Source of the DNA: Nesterenkonia muleiensis
Lineage (GTDB): Bacteria; Actinomycetota; Actinomycetes; Actinomycetales; Micrococcaceae
Direction: 5' to 3'
Assembly: GCF_003600155.1 (NCBI RefSeq)
Contig: NZ_QWLD01000048.1
Span: 1-64,000, forward strand
Length of the DNA stretch: 64,000 nt
Both the position numbers and the translations under genes were made by a program. The number at the start of each line of letters is the position of its first letter. Positions within the stretch are counted from its first letter, which is position 1. The notes under the pieces are model-generated. The model saw only the letters and a program-made list of their open reading frames with translations. It was not told where the DNA came from and made no database searches. Positions 33,240-41,332 of the stretch are shown in pieces.

Positions 33240-34289
33240 TCAGCGAGCTGGGTCTAACAGGAGCTTCATCTTCTGCCCTGCTCGCAGCGGTTCGAATCCG
33301 TCCTGCACGACGGTGCTGAGGGGGATGTCTTCCACCCAGCCGTCGGTCTTGTAGTGCCCCTGGGCCATCAGCTCGATCACCGCGGCATAGTCCTCTGCGG
33401 TATAGCAGATGGTGCCCTGGATGCGCCGTTCCCGGAGAACCAGGTTGATCAATGGGGTGGACAGAGGTTTCTCATAGATTGCCACGCTGACCAGGGTTCT
33501 CCGCTCGCCGAGACTTTCCAGAGCGGATTCGATCGCGGGAGCGACCCCTGCGGCGTCGAAGGCGGCATCAGCGCCGCGGCCGGAGGTTTGCTCGGCAATC
33601 ACTTCTGGGACGTTCACCGCCGTTGGGTCCAAAGTCCTGGCACCAAGGGCCTCGATGGAGGCCCGGCGTGCCGCAGAGGGCTCAACCACGTCGATCTCGG
33701 TGAGACCCATCCCCCGCAGCGCGAACCACAAGCCGATGCCTATCGGCCCGGCGCCGTAGATCACCGCTGAACCCTGGTCAGTGATGCCGCTGAGGGTGGC
33801 TGCGTGGTAGGCCACGGCCATGGGTTCCACTAGTGCTCCCATCTCCAGCGGGACACTGTCAGGAAGCGGGTGCAGCTGTGACTGCGGCACCACGGTGTAC
33901 TCGGCCATGGCGCCGTCAGCCATGAGGCCGTGGAAGCCGATGTCATTGCAGAGGTTGTAGTTGCCGGTGGTACACGGACGGCAGTGCCCGCAGCGGTAGA
34001 TGGGCTCGATGGCCACGCGGTCACCCTCCTGCACAGCAGTCACTCCTGAGCCGAGCTCGACGACCGTGCCGGAGAACTCATGGCCCAGCACCAGCGGCAT
34101 GCTCCTGCCGGTCAGCGGATGCTGCCCTTTGGACGGAATGAAGATTGGGCCGTCGAAGTACTCGTGCAGGTCGGTGCCGCAGATCCCGTTGCGACTGACC
34201 TTGATCTTCACCTCGCCGGCCCCAGGGCTGGGCTCGGGCAGATCTTCGATCCTGACTGTTTCTCGGTCGTGGTACACGGCAGCGCGCAT
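33240..34289 (-). CDS. Zinc-dependent alcohol dehydrogenase (2,3-butanediol dehydrogenase-like)
   Basis: A 349-residue NAD(P)-dependent medium-chain dehydrogenase acting on secondary alcohols or diols. NGICGTDLHEY near residue 35 gives the catalytic-zinc Cys, LVLGHEFSGTVVE near residue 66 the His and Glu, and YRCGHCRPCTTGNYNLC near residue 97 the four structural-zinc Cys. The cofactor motif YGAGPIGIG is near residue 174. In this island it could oxidise the alcohol precursor of the monooxygenase's ketone. An operator-like repeat at 34415-34431 shares its half-site with one before the monooxygenase gene. Confidence 0.92.
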   Translation of the reverse strand: MRAAVYHDRETVRIEDLPEPSPGAGEVKIKVSRNGICGTDLHEYFDGPIFIPSKGQHPLTGRSMPLVLGHEFSGTVVELGSGVTAVQEGDRVAIEPIYRCGHCRPCTTGNYNLCNDIGFHGLMADGAMAEYTVVPQSQLHPLPDSVPLEMGALVEPMAVAYHAATLSGITDQGSAVIYGAGPIGIGLWFALRGMGLTEIDVVEPSAARRASIEALGARTLDPTAVNVPEVIAEQTSGRGADAAFDAAGVAPAIESALESLGERRTLVSVAIYEKPLSTPLINLVLRERRIQGTICYTAEDYAAVIELMAQGHYKTDGWVEDIPLSTVVQDGFEPLRAGQKMKLLLDPAR

Positions 34290-34414
34290 GGTGCCTCCTG
34301 GTTATCTCCACAGCAGTGGGCCGGACCGGCAGTGCCAGACTGAGCCATCCCGCCAGCTGCTTGTGAGGTGAATCACTGACATGTCCCAGTCTGGATGAGA
34401 TGGGGAGCAGTGCC

Positions 34415-34431
34415 TGTTCCGATCTGAAACA
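34415..34431. promoter_or_regulatory. Inverted-repeat operator candidate before alcohol dehydrogenase gene
   Basis: TGTTCC-N5-GAAACA, 126 nt upstream of the start at 34289. It has the same left half-site and spacer as the site at 27986-28002. Probably a target of the AcoR-like regulator encoded at 28134. Confidence 0.5.
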
Positions 34432-34552
34432 CCCTGCCGGACGTCTCGGTCACGCGCTGCACTGATTCTGCTCGGGCCTAGATGCCCCGAATGATGTGTG
34501 ATCTGGGATCCGTCGGCTGATCGGCTGGTCCATCATGCTGGGTGCTGTGGTG

Positions 34553-35461
34553 TCATGCGCATCTTCCTGCTGGATTTCTACGGCTCAAGATGATCCCGGC
34601 GATCACTACTGCTGCTCCTACGGGATGATTCCAAGCGACCCTTTCCCCAAGAATGACGGCGCCGAGGGCTACGCCGATGACTGGACTCAGATAGGTGACA
34701 CTCGATGCCACAGTGGCCCCCCATCCGGCGACGATATTGGTATTCCAGATGTACGCCAGTCCTGTTCCGAAGATGCCCAACGCCATCATGCTGGCGACCA
34801 CGGATGGGGACAGGGTGACACCACCCCAGTTCATGAAGGGAGCAGCGAAGAGCAGAAGCGCTGCCCCGATGGTGACCTGGATCGCCGCCACTGAGACGGC
34901 ATCGACTCCCAGGGGAGAGACGAATTTTCTGAGGTATACGAACGCGACTCCGTAGCTCGCGGTAGCCAACAGGCACGCGAGCTGAGCAACCAGACTCGGA
35001 CTGTTGAGGCTGTTCTCCAGCTGCCACGGAGCAAGGACCGTCATGAGCCCTGTGAGCCCGACTCCTATGCCCAGAAGTTGGAAGCGATGTGGACGCTCTG
35101 ACCGGAGGGCTGCCAGCGTGATGAGCAGAGTCATGAGCGGAGTCGTCGCGTTGTAGATGCTGGCGAGTCCGGAAGGTATGTACTGCGTGGCCCATGCGAA
35201 AAGCGAGAACGGAATCACACACAAGAAGACGGACACCACGGAGATGTGAGCCCAAGTTCTTGGCTCCCTCGGGAGTCGCACCCTCAGGGCCAGGCAGAGG
35301 GCTAAGAGAGTTGCTGAGCCTAGTGTCATACGTACCACGACGACTTGTATGGGGGACAAACCATCGAGGCCGATCCTCATGAAGAGGAAACTTGATCCCC
35401 ATGCCAAAGCCAAGGCGGCGAATTGAAAGGGCAACAAACGGGGGATGGTTCCGGTGGGCAC
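34553..35461 (-). CDS. DMT-superfamily (EamA) transporter
   Basis: A 302-residue membrane protein with about ten hydrophobic segments in two EamA repeats. The first repeat begins FAALALAWGSSFLFMRIG; the second begins near residue 150 (LVAQLACLLATASYGVAFVY) and ends with VIGVALGAVILGERV, the conserved GE-containing loop. EamA proteins export amino acids and related metabolites or drugs; the substrate is unknown. It lies beyond the alcohol dehydrogenase gene on the same strand with a 263-nt gap, so it is probably an independent transcript. It neighbours the HipA remnant. Confidence 0.88.
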   Translation of the reverse strand: MPTGTIPRLLPFQFAALALAWGSSFLFMRIGLDGLSPIQVVVVRMTLGSATLLALCLALRVRLPREPRTWAHISVVSVFLCVIPFSLFAWATQYIPSGLASIYNATTPLMTLLITLAALRSERPHRFQLLGIGVGLTGLMTVLAPWQLENSLNSPSLVAQLACLLATASYGVAFVYLRKFVSPLGVDAVSVAAIQVTIGAALLLFAAPFMNWGGVTLSPSVVASMMALGIFGTGLAYIWNTNIVAGWGATVASSVTYLSPVIGVALGAVILGERVAWNHPVGAAVVIAGIILSRRNPAGRCA

Positions 35462-35845
35462 TGAACGGATACTCCTGAATCATGGAGGATGGCGGCTGTG
35501 TCCTCGTTAGCCCATCGCATTCGGCGGAGAATCTCTGGCGGTTTTCAGACTTGTCCCTGAAACTGTCCATCACGTCAGGAACCACCCGGTCTTGTCGCAC
35601 CGTTCCCCGCCTCCAATGCGCGAGGAGGCGATTACTCATCGAGGAGTAGGTCGTGCTGCCGCCCCTTCCAGCACCACCAAGTATTCGGAGATTCTGGATG
35701 CCGCCACGGCTGGTGATGGCCACCCACGGGCACATCTCACTGGCCGTTGACAGACGACGACGCCGGAGAGGCTCTCCACTCCATCCGCTGAGGGAACGGA
35801 TCTCACCACCAGCGGGAACAGCAAGATCCGCGCCTCGGTGGCCTA

Positions 35846-36553
35846 CCCCGAGCGGGCCTGTCGGTCGCCGAGACGGACTTCAGAGAGTTCGAGGACCAGT
35901 CCGCTCTGATTGTGAAGCAACACGATCGTGGCACGACGCCCAAGGGGCGACTGGTGCGCATCCATCAGGAAGACGTGTGTCAGGCGCTATCGGTTTTTCC
36001 CAAGGACAAGTACGAGTCCAGTGGGGGGCCTCGGGCAGCTGACATTGTCCGTCTGCTGCGCGAAACCTCCGGAGATCGTGGGGATCGCAATATCAAGCAC
36101 TTCACGGACGGCCTGATTGCGAACTATCTCCTGGGTGCCCTCGATGCTCATGCGAAGAACTACGGGGTGATGCTCTCCGGTGATCAGGCGAGGCTGGCAC
36201 CGCTCTACGACGTCGCCTCCGGTTATCCCTATGACTCATCGACGCAAACAGGGCTGAGGTTCGCGGCGATGAGGATCGGCAAAGAGTCACAGTTCGGAAA
36301 GATCGAACCTCGGCATTGGGAACGTTTCGCTGCTGAGACTGGTCTCGATCCGAAGGCGCTCTGCGCTCGGGTCTATGAGCTGGCCACGATTCTCCCTGAC
36401 GCGGTCAGTGACACGATCCGAGCCGAGGCGCCTGCAGCCGATGAGTTGGGTCGGCGACTGCTCGACAAGCTTGCTTGGATGTGTGAGGTTGCGCAGAACT
36501 ACTATCGGGACTTCGACGCGATTCTTCCTGCCAGCCCTGCAGTCGGCACGTAA
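35846..36553 (+). pseudogene. HipA-family kinase, N-terminally truncated
   Basis: The ORF gives the C-terminal half of a HipA-type Ser/Thr kinase: AGLSVAETDFREFEDQSALI, then QHDRG, DRNIKHFTDGLIANYLLGAL, the catalytic DAHAKNYGV and the metal-binding LAPLYDVASGYPYD. Homologous reading begins near 35846, upstream of the first possible start GTG 35912. The N-terminal subdomain and phosphate-binding loop are absent; the 35470-35845 stretch contains no intact frame and only vaguely HipA-like fragments. No hipB antitoxin is present. A decayed toxin-antitoxin locus, or a gene damaged by deletion, is the best reading. Confidence 0.75.
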
Positions 36554-36629
36554 GTGCCCGTCCCCTCCGCGGGAACCATCCTCTCCTGATGGATCAGGCA
36601 CATGAACCCTGCGGCCTGAGTCGTCACGC

Positions 36630-37220
36630 TCACGGGTCACGCAGTGGCAGCAGTACTGAGGGTTCGAGTTCGCCGAGGAGCAGCAGGGGGTTGATGTAAT
36701 CGCCGTGGAGGCGGACGCCCCAGTGGAGGCAGGGCTGGGCTGTGGCATTCTCGGCTGTGCAGTGGGGGCTGCCGTCGTCGTAGCTGCTCAGGGATGCGAC
36801 GGTCTGGCCAGTACTGACCTGATCGCCGACCTCCATTTCGGATTCCACCGGTTCGAAGGAGCTGATGTAGCCTGCTCCGTGATCGATGGAGAGGACTTCA
36901 CGGTCGACGACGACGCCGGAGAAGCTCACCACTCCATCAGCAGGGGAGCGAATGTCGCCGCCGGCCGGAGCCGCCAGGTCTATTCCGCGGTGACCTGGTG
37001 CCCACGGTGCCGGCGGAGCGGCGAAATCCTCCACCACTTGTCCCTCCGCCGGTCTCGCCCACACCGGGTGCCCGGCCCCAGCAGAGGCCGGAGGGACCCC
37101 GAACAGTGTCATCATCACCAGCAGCACCATCAGCAGCTGTCCCGGCCGCGGCCACCACAGCACAGGCTGTCCGGAGGCCGGAAAGGGTGTCGGCGCCGTC
37201 GTCATCTCTGCAGTGTCCAT
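36630..37220 (-). CDS. M23-family metallopeptidase, secreted
   Basis: Peptidoglycan endopeptidase of the LytM type, acting in the cell wall. ATG 37220 gives 196 residues with a signal peptide (LLMVLLVMMTLFGVPPASAG near residue 30). The zinc motif HRGIDLAAPAG gives His and Asp near residue 75, and HWGVRLHGDYINP near residue 168 gives the HxH-type ligand, with Val-Arg after Gly. An acidic loop containing SPHCTAEN precedes it. The frame extends upstream without homology, so the longer version is rejected. Divergent placement before rpsB is typical of Actinobacteria. Confidence 0.85.
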   Translation of the reverse strand: MDTAEMTTAPTPFPASGQPVLWWPRPGQLLMVLLVMMTLFGVPPASAGAGHPVWARPAEGQVVEDFAAPPAPWAPGHRGIDLAAPAGGDIRSPADGVVSFSGVVVDREVLSIDHGAGYISSFEPVESEMEVGDQVSTGQTVASLSSYDDGSPHCTAENATAQPCLHWGVRLHGDYINPLLLLGELEPSVLLPLRDP

Positions 37221-37309
37221 AGCACCAGGCTGGATGGCTCTGCCAGGACTTTGAGCAAACAGGCCCGGAATTGGGGAGTGCCCGGCGCGCCGCCGTGGTG
37301 GGCACTCAG

Positions 37310-37339
37310 TTGGGGAAAACTCTGCTCCCGCGCTAGACT
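37310..37339 (+). promoter_or_regulatory. Candidate promoter of the rpsB operon
   Basis: TTGGGG (37310-37315), an 18-nt spacer and TAGACT (37334-37339). The same TAGACT -10 recurs before several other genes in the window. Transcription would start near 37346, giving a leader of about 360 nt before rpsB. Confidence 0.5.
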
Positions 37340-37345
37340 GACCGA

Positions 37346-37709
37346 AGCAGTTTGACTGCGCGCGCCTTGAGGTGCCCGCAGAAAGGCTGACTACGCGCGT
37401 GGAAAGCTCGCCTGAGGTTGAGGCGGGGTGTTCCCTTCGGTCCATTCCAATCTGCTCTGACCAGCAGTGCTGTGTGTACGGGAACACCGGGCGAAAGCCT
37501 CTGCCCACGCTAGGAGCCCGGGAGAACCGGGCACGATGAAGGAGCGGACAAAGAGGCTCCGGCTTGCGCAGGCACGCTGGCGCCGGCTCCTTCAACGACT
37601 GCAACCGACAAAACAACACAGCCGGTGCTGCACAGTGTCAGATGGCCTCGCCTTCACGGGCGAAGCGACCTGACAGCTCGTGTTCAAAGCCCGGCACTGA
37701 AAGGACATC
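37346..37709 (+). promoter_or_regulatory. Long rpsB 5' leader with hairpins
   Basis: About 360 nt without a convincing gene. A clear hairpin GCCCGG-GAGAA-CCGGGC lies near 37508-37534, followed by GC-rich repeats around 37555-37595. A leader of this size before a ribosomal protein gene could carry an autoregulatory S2 site, but I see no match to a known motif. GAAAGGA precedes the ATG at 37710. Confidence 0.35.
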
Positions 37710-38648
37710 ATGCCTGTCGTCACCATGCGCCAGCTGCTCGACTCCGGTGTGCACTTCGGTCACCAGACCCGCCGCTGGAACCCCAAGATGAAGCGCTACA
37801 TCTTCACTGAGCGCAACGGCATCTACATCGTCGACCTTCAGCAGTCGCTGAGCTACATCGACCGTGCCTACGAGTTCATCAAGCAGACGGTCGCCCACGG
37901 CGGCTCGATTCTGTTCGTCGGCACCAAGAAGCAGGCCCAGGAGGCCATCTCCGAGCAGGCCACCCGCGTGGGCCAGCCCTATGTGAACCACCGCTGGCTC
38001 GGCGGCATGCTGACCAACTTCCAGACCGTCTCCAAGCGCGTGCAGCGCATGAAGGAGCTGGAAGAGATCGACTACGAGGACGTCGCAGGGTCCGGCCACA
38101 CCAAGAAGGAACTGCTGCTGCTGCAGCGGGAGCTGGAGAAGCTCCAGGCCAACCTGGGCGGCATCCGCAATATGAACAAGACTCCTTCGGCAGTCTGGGT
38201 GGTGGATACCAACAAGGAGCACCTCGCTGTCGATGAGGCCCGCAAACTGGGCATTCCGATCATCGCCATCCTCGACACCAACTGCGACCCTGATGAGGTC
38301 AGCTACCCGATCCCTGGCAACGACGACGCCATCCGCTCGGTGGACCTGCTCACCCGCGTGGTCGCAGACGCCGTGGCTGACGGTCTGATCGCCCGCGAGG
38401 AGAAGCGCGGCGGTGGCTCCGGATCCGCTGCAGAGCCGATGGCCGAGTGGGAGCGCGAACTGCTGGAGAAGCACGCCGCCGAGCAGAACAGCGCAGCACA
38501 AGACAGTGCAGCGCAGAAGGTCGACGAGCAGCCGGCTCAGGCCTCGCCGAGCACTGAGAACGACGCCGCAGCCGAGTCAGAGACCGGCGAAGACGAGGTT
38601 CCCGTCAACGCTGACGCCGGCGAAGCGGTCGAGACCACCGACAGTTGA
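37710..38648 (+). CDS. rpsB: 30S ribosomal protein S2
   Basis: Structural protein of the small ribosomal subunit. The start [20 protein letters not shown] is canonical, as are [12 protein letters not shown] and [15 protein letters not shown] near residue 92. The core ends near residue 235; a further ~75 residues form an acidic Ala/Glu/Asp/Gln-rich tail ([17 protein letters not shown] end), common in high-GC Actinobacteria. It heads the core block with tsf, pyrH and frr. Confidence 0.98.
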   Translation: MPVVTMRQLLDSGVHFGHQTRRWNPKMKRYIFTERNGIYIVDLQQSLSYIDRAYEFIKQTVAHGGSILFVGTKKQAQEAISEQATRVGQPYVNHRWLGGMLTNFQTVSKRVQRMKELEEIDYEDVAGSGHTKKELLLLQRELEKLQANLGGIRNMNKTPSAVWVVDTNKEHLAVDEARKLGIPIIAILDTNCDPDEVSYPIPGNDDAIRSVDLLTRVVADAVADGLIAREEKRGGGSGSAAEPMAEWERELLEKHAAEQNSAAQDSAAQKVDEQPAQASPSTENDAAAESETGEDEVPVNADAGEAVETTDS

Positions 38649-38750
38649 GCCAGCAGGGCCCCGCAAGATCCTGAGGATGTTGCGGGAAGCTCGTGAACGC
38701 TGATCCTAAAACATCCGACTGATCCTTAACTGAGAGGACACCAGACACCC

Positions 38751-39596
38751 ATGGCGAATTACACCGCTGCCGACATCAAGGCGCTGCGTGAAAAGACCGG
38801 CGCCGGCATGATGGACGTGAAGAAGGCCCTCGACGAAGCCGACGGCAACGTCGAGAAGGCCATTGAGGCTATCCGCATCAAGGGCCTGAAGGGGGCCGCC
38901 AAGCGCGAAGGCCGCTCTGCTGCAGAGGGCATCGTGCTGGCGAAGGTGGTCGACGGCACCGCCGGCTACCTGCTCGAGGTCAACGCCGAGACCGACTTCG
39001 TCGCCAAGTCCGACAAGTTCGTCGGCCTGGCCGAGAGGATCATCGACGTGGCCGTGGCCAACCAGCTCGACTCGGTCGAGGCGCTGCTGGAGGCCGAGGT
39101 CGAAGGCAAGAAGGTCTCCGATTACGTGACTGAGGAAGGTGGTGCCATCCTCGGAGAGAAGATCGTGGTGCGTCGCCTGGCCAAGGTCACCGGCTCCTAC
39201 GTGGACGCCTACCTGCACAAGACCTCCAAGGACCTGCCGGCTCAGGTCGGTGTGCTGGTGGCAGTCGACGCCGACACCGAAGAGGCCAAGACCGCAGCCC
39301 ACGACGTGGCTGTTCACGCCGCTGCCTTCGCCCCGGCCTACCTCACCCGGGACGAGGTGCCGGCTGACACGGTGGCCAATGAGCGTCGCATCGCCGAGGA
39401 GACCGCACGGGCTGAGAACAAGCCCGAGCAGGCAATGCCGAAGATTGTGGAAGGCCGCACCAACGCGTACTTCAAGGAGCATGTCCTGGTGGACCAGCCC
39501 TTCGCCAAGGACCCCAAGCAGTCGGTGGCCAAGGTCCTGGAGACTGCCGGCACCACTGCGGTGGCCTTCGCCCGCTTCCGTGTGGGCAATCCCTGA
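38751..39596 (+). CDS. tsf: Elongation factor Ts
   Basis: Nucleotide exchange factor for EF-Tu. 281 residues. The N-terminal UBA-like domain has LREKTGAGMMDVKKALDEAD and the core has the TDFVAKSDKF segment near residue 80 that contacts EF-Tu. YLHKTSKDLPAQVG near residue 157 and VVEGRTNAYFKEHVLVDQPF near residue 230 are standard. It follows rpsB by 102 nt. A promoter-terminator unit follows its stop before pyrH. Confidence 0.98.
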   Translation: MANYTAADIKALREKTGAGMMDVKKALDEADGNVEKAIEAIRIKGLKGAAKREGRSAAEGIVLAKVVDGTAGYLLEVNAETDFVAKSDKFVGLAERIIDVAVANQLDSVEALLEAEVEGKKVSDYVTEEGGAILGEKIVVRRLAKVTGSYVDAYLHKTSKDLPAQVGVLVAVDADTEEAKTAAHDVAVHAAAFAPAYLTRDEVPADTVANERRIAEETARAENKPEQAMPKIVEGRTNAYFKEHVLVDQPFAKDPKQSVAKVLETAGTTAVAFARFRVGNP

Positions 39597-39653
39597 CCTG
39601 ACCTGTCCAGCCGGCTCACGGCTCAACGGGCCTCAGAGTCAGCTGCAAAGGGT

Positions 39654-39659
39654 TAGACT
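39654..39659 (+). promoter_or_regulatory. TAGACT -10 element in the tsf-pyrH gap
   Basis: TAGACT at 39654-39659, the same hexamer seen at other promoters in this window. The -35 region is weak. Transcription would begin near 39666 and run into the structured segment and terminator ending at 39792. Confidence 0.45.
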
Positions 39660-39665
39660 TACCCC

Positions 39666-39792
39666 TAGCGTCTGACCGACAGCTTGAGGTGTGAAGGTCA
39701 GCGGAAGTTGACCGAGGGCCGGGGCGGCTTTGCCGTCCGGCTGAACGAGCGCAGAGGGGGTGACCATCCGGTTGAGATGGTCACCCCCTTTT
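39666..39792 (+). ncRNA. Candidate structured small RNA or attenuator leader upstream of pyrH
   Basis: Three consecutive hairpins lie between a -10 element and pyrH: GGTCA-8 nt-TGACC (39696-39713), a GC-rich hairpin at 39718-39741 with one bulge, and the perfect 13-bp terminator stem at 39756-39788. The segment is about 127 nt. Either it is an independent small RNA or it attenuates pyrH, whose start is 105 nt beyond the terminator. No known riboswitch was recognised. Confidence 0.45.
39756..39792 (+). terminator. Strong intrinsic terminator between tsf and pyrH
   Basis: A perfect 13-bp stem GGGGGTGACCATC/GATGGTCACCCCC with a 7-nt loop CGGTTGA, followed by TTTT at 39789-39792. It should end rpsB-tsf transcripts, or the short leader transcript described at 39666. 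Confidence 0.92.
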
Positions 39793-39896
39793 CGTCTGCC
39801 TGCCACAGGCTGCATACTCTTGTTGGCCCGGCGCAGCGCTGCAGCGCTGCGCGAGACCTACAACGCTATGCCGCAGAGCACCGAGGAGAACATCTG

Positions 39897-40616
39897 ATGA
39901 CAGAGACAACACCCAGCAGGCGCCGTGTGCTGCTCAAGCTCTCCGGTGAGGTTTTCGGAGGGGGCGCGGTGGGCGTGGATCCTGCCACTGTGCGCGGAAT
40001 CGCTGAGCAGATTGCTGCGGTGCGCGACCAGGTGGAGGTCTCCGTCGTCGTCGGCGGCGGCAACTTCTTCCGCGGCGCAGAACTGTCCAAGGCCGGTATG
40101 GACCGTGCCCGGGCCGACTATATCGGTATGCTCGGCACGGTGATGAATGCCCTGGCTCTTCAGGACTTCCTGGAACAGTCCGGGCAGCCGACTCGCGTTC
40201 AAACAGCGATCGGCATGGCGCAGGTGGCCGAGCCCTATATTCCTCTGCGGGCCATCAGGCACATGGAGAAGGGCCGGGTAGTGATCTTCGGCGCCGGGGC
40301 GGGTATGCCGTATTTCTCCACTGATACCGTCTGCGCCCAGCGGGCGCTGGAAGTTGGCGCAGACATGGTGCTGATGGGGAAGTCGGGGGTCGACGGGGTC
40401 TACTCCGCTGATCCGCGGAAGGACTCCAACGCCCAGAAGCTGGACCGGCTCACCTACACTGATGCCCTGCTGCGTAACATCCGGGTCATGGACCAGACCG
40501 CGATGACCATGTGCAACGACAACGGCTTGGATATGAGAGTCTTCGGCATGGAGGTCCAGGGCAACGTCACCCGTGCTCTTCTGGGGGAGGACATCGGCAC
40601 CCTGGTCACGCCGTGA
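39897..40616 (+). CDS. pyrH: UMP kinase
   Basis: Phosphorylates UMP to UDP in pyrimidine nucleotide synthesis. 239 residues from ATG 39897, with GAGGAG about 9 nt upstream; the frame runs further upstream through the terminator, which cannot be coding. The amino acid kinase fold shows [14 protein letters not shown] near residue 10, [11 protein letters not shown] near residue 50, [20 protein letters not shown] near residue 130 and [15 protein letters not shown] near residue 160. Bacterial UMP kinase is usually GTP-activated and UTP-inhibited. Confidence 0.97.
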   Translation: MTETTPSRRRVLLKLSGEVFGGGAVGVDPATVRGIAEQIAAVRDQVEVSVVVGGGNFFRGAELSKAGMDRARADYIGMLGTVMNALALQDFLEQSGQPTRVQTAIGMAQVAEPYIPLRAIRHMEKGRVVIFGAGAGMPYFSTDTVCAQRALEVGADMVLMGKSGVDGVYSADPRKDSNAQKLDRLTYTDALLRNIRVMDQTAMTMCNDNGLDMRVFGMEVQGNVTRALLGEDIGTLVTP

Positions 40617-40770
40617 GCTGGTCCTGCACCTACTCGGTGTTTCTTCCAGGGAACCCCGATCTTAGGGTCCTCGCAGTCCGCTGGCCCTCACGCCTGAAAG
40701 CGAGTTCTCGGCGTCGTGCTTAACCGCCCGATAGACTGTGGGCCAAGACCCTAACGCGCAAGGAGAGACC

Positions 40771-41328
40771 GTGACTGAAGAGACCCTGCTCGAGGCTGAG
40801 GAGCAGATGCAGAAGACCGTGGAGGCCACGTCTGAGGACTTCGCCACTGTGCGCACCGGACGGGCCAACCCTTCCCTGTACTCCAAGGTGCTGGTGGACT
40901 ACTACGGTGCCCCCACGCCCCTGCAGCAGTTGGCCTCCTTCAACACCCCGGACGCCCGCACCATCCTTATCACCCCCTACGACGTCTCCGCCATGCGGGA
41001 CATCGAAAAGGCTCTCTCGGACTCAGAGGTCGGCGCCAACCCGTCGAATGACGGCAAGCAGATCCGCATCACCATGCCGGACCTGACTGAGGAGCGGCGC
41101 AAGGAGTACGTCAAGCTGGTCAAGTCCAAGGCTGAGGACCACAAAGTGTCGGTGCGCAATGCCCGTCGCAAGGCCAAGGACGCCATCGACAAGGCAGTCA
41201 AGGACGGCGAGATCGGCGAGGACGACGGCGATCGGGCGCTCAAAGAGCTCGACGGCCTGACCAAACAGCACACCGAGCGCATTGATGAGATGGCCAAGCG
41301 CAAAGAGGCAGAGCTGCTCGACGTCTGA
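40771..41328 (+). CDS. frr: Ribosome recycling factor
   Basis: Splits post-termination ribosomes together with EF-G. 185 residues, exactly the family length, from GTG 40771 with AAGGAG 5 nt upstream. Signature segments are FATVRTGRANPSLYSKVLVD near residue 24, YGAPTPLQQLAS near residue 45 and TEERRKEYVKLVKSKAEDHK near residue 105. The frame upstream of the GTG lacks homology. A TAGACT near 40732 may provide its own promoter. Confidence 0.97.
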   Translation: MTEETLLEAEEQMQKTVEATSEDFATVRTGRANPSLYSKVLVDYYGAPTPLQQLASFNTPDARTILITPYDVSAMRDIEKALSDSEVGANPSNDGKQIRITMPDLTEERRKEYVKLVKSKAEDHKVSVRNARRKAKDAIDKAVKDGEIGEDDGDRALKELDGLTKQHTERIDEMAKRKEAELLDV

Positions 41329-41332
41329 GCTG

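Noticed and set aside
21201-34289. A firm cyclopentanone-to-glutaryl-CoA pathway
   Set aside because: The acyl-CoA dehydrogenase lacks the GCDH glutarate-binding Arg, and no lactonase is present; the substrate class was left open.
34578-35735. 385-residue minus-strand ORF overlapping the DMT transporter gene
   Set aside because: The overlapping frame encodes a clean ten-helix EamA protein; this one has no recognisable domain.
36630-37619. 329-residue version of the M23 peptidase
   Set aside because: The first ~130 residues have no homology and would place the signal peptide in the interior; ATG 37220 is more sensible.
38706-39626. Long minus-strand ORF over tsf
   Set aside because: Antisense shadow of a highly conserved gene, with no family character.
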